A stretch of DNA of 5,663 nt from Dehalococcoidia bacterium (lineage in GTDB: Bacteria; Chloroflexota; Dehalococcoidia; SZUA-161): assembly GCA_014859215.1 (NCBI GenBank), contig JACUUS010000145.1, positions 1 through 5,663 of the forward strand, in the 5' to 3' direction. The translations under genes were made by a program, and so were the position numbers. How positions within the stretch are numbered: the stretch's first letter is position 1; every line of letters starts with the position of its first letter. The notes below the pieces were generated by a model, which did not search any database, was not told the DNA's origin, and worked only from the letters and a program-made list of their open reading frames with translations. Shown piece by piece: positions 5,661-5,663 of the stretch.

Positions 5661-5663
5661 GAA

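Noticed and set aside
1..5663. CRISPR array, tRNA, rRNA, insertion sequence or attachment site
   Set aside because: No spaced direct repeats of suitable length, no tRNA T-loop landmarks, no transposase motifs and no paired terminal repeats were seen.

Overview
The window looks bacterial, with middling-to-high GC. The evidence is a GAF-type histidine kinase overlapping a NarL/FixJ-type receiver, Shine-Dalgarno sequences before most genes, and sigma70-like promoters. Kinases of this design are common in anaerobic Chloroflexota and Desulfobacterota, and the glutamate-synthase-like FMN protein at the right end also fits an anaerobe, but the sequence does not settle the phylum. TGA ends four of the five genes, so there is no sign of UGA recoding.

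Layout. Bases 1-272 hold no recognisable gene. A two-component operon runs leftwards from 2010 to 273: a cytoplasmic GAF / HisKA_3 / HATPase histidine kinase, then a receiver-only response regulator whose reading frame overlaps the kinase end by 32 bases. A roughly 490-base divergent spacer follows, with short inverted repeats, a degenerate 9-base tandem repeat and a good promoter. It leads rightwards into a 143-residue protein with an N-terminal coiled coil and a C-terminal winged-helix-like domain (2499-2930). Next comes a region with a perfect 11-bp inverted repeat and, on the minus strand, the frameshifted 3' end of a second histidine kinase (3153-3430). It lies directly behind a nitrilase-superfamily amidohydrolase gene (minus strand, ending at 3467). 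A second divergent spacer carries a promoter-like TTGACA box, a perfect 20-base palindrome and several GC-rich hairpins. It precedes an FMN-dependent glutamate-synthase-family gene (4989-5660) that stops at TGA about where the family continues with a conserved Trp.

How they may work together. The kinase and receiver should form one signalling pair. The receiver has no DNA-binding domain in any frame downstream, so its output must go through a partner, or the gene has lost its 3' end. The nitrilase and the glutamate-synthase-like protein are both nitrogen-related and divergently arranged, a loose hint of amide/ammonia metabolism. The signs of decay (kinase remnant, tail-less regulator, truncated synthase) suggest a rearranged or eroding region. 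I see no clear undescribed multi-gene system. The best leads are the kinase relic, the receiver without an output domain, the palindrome plus structured leader, and the TGA in the synthase.
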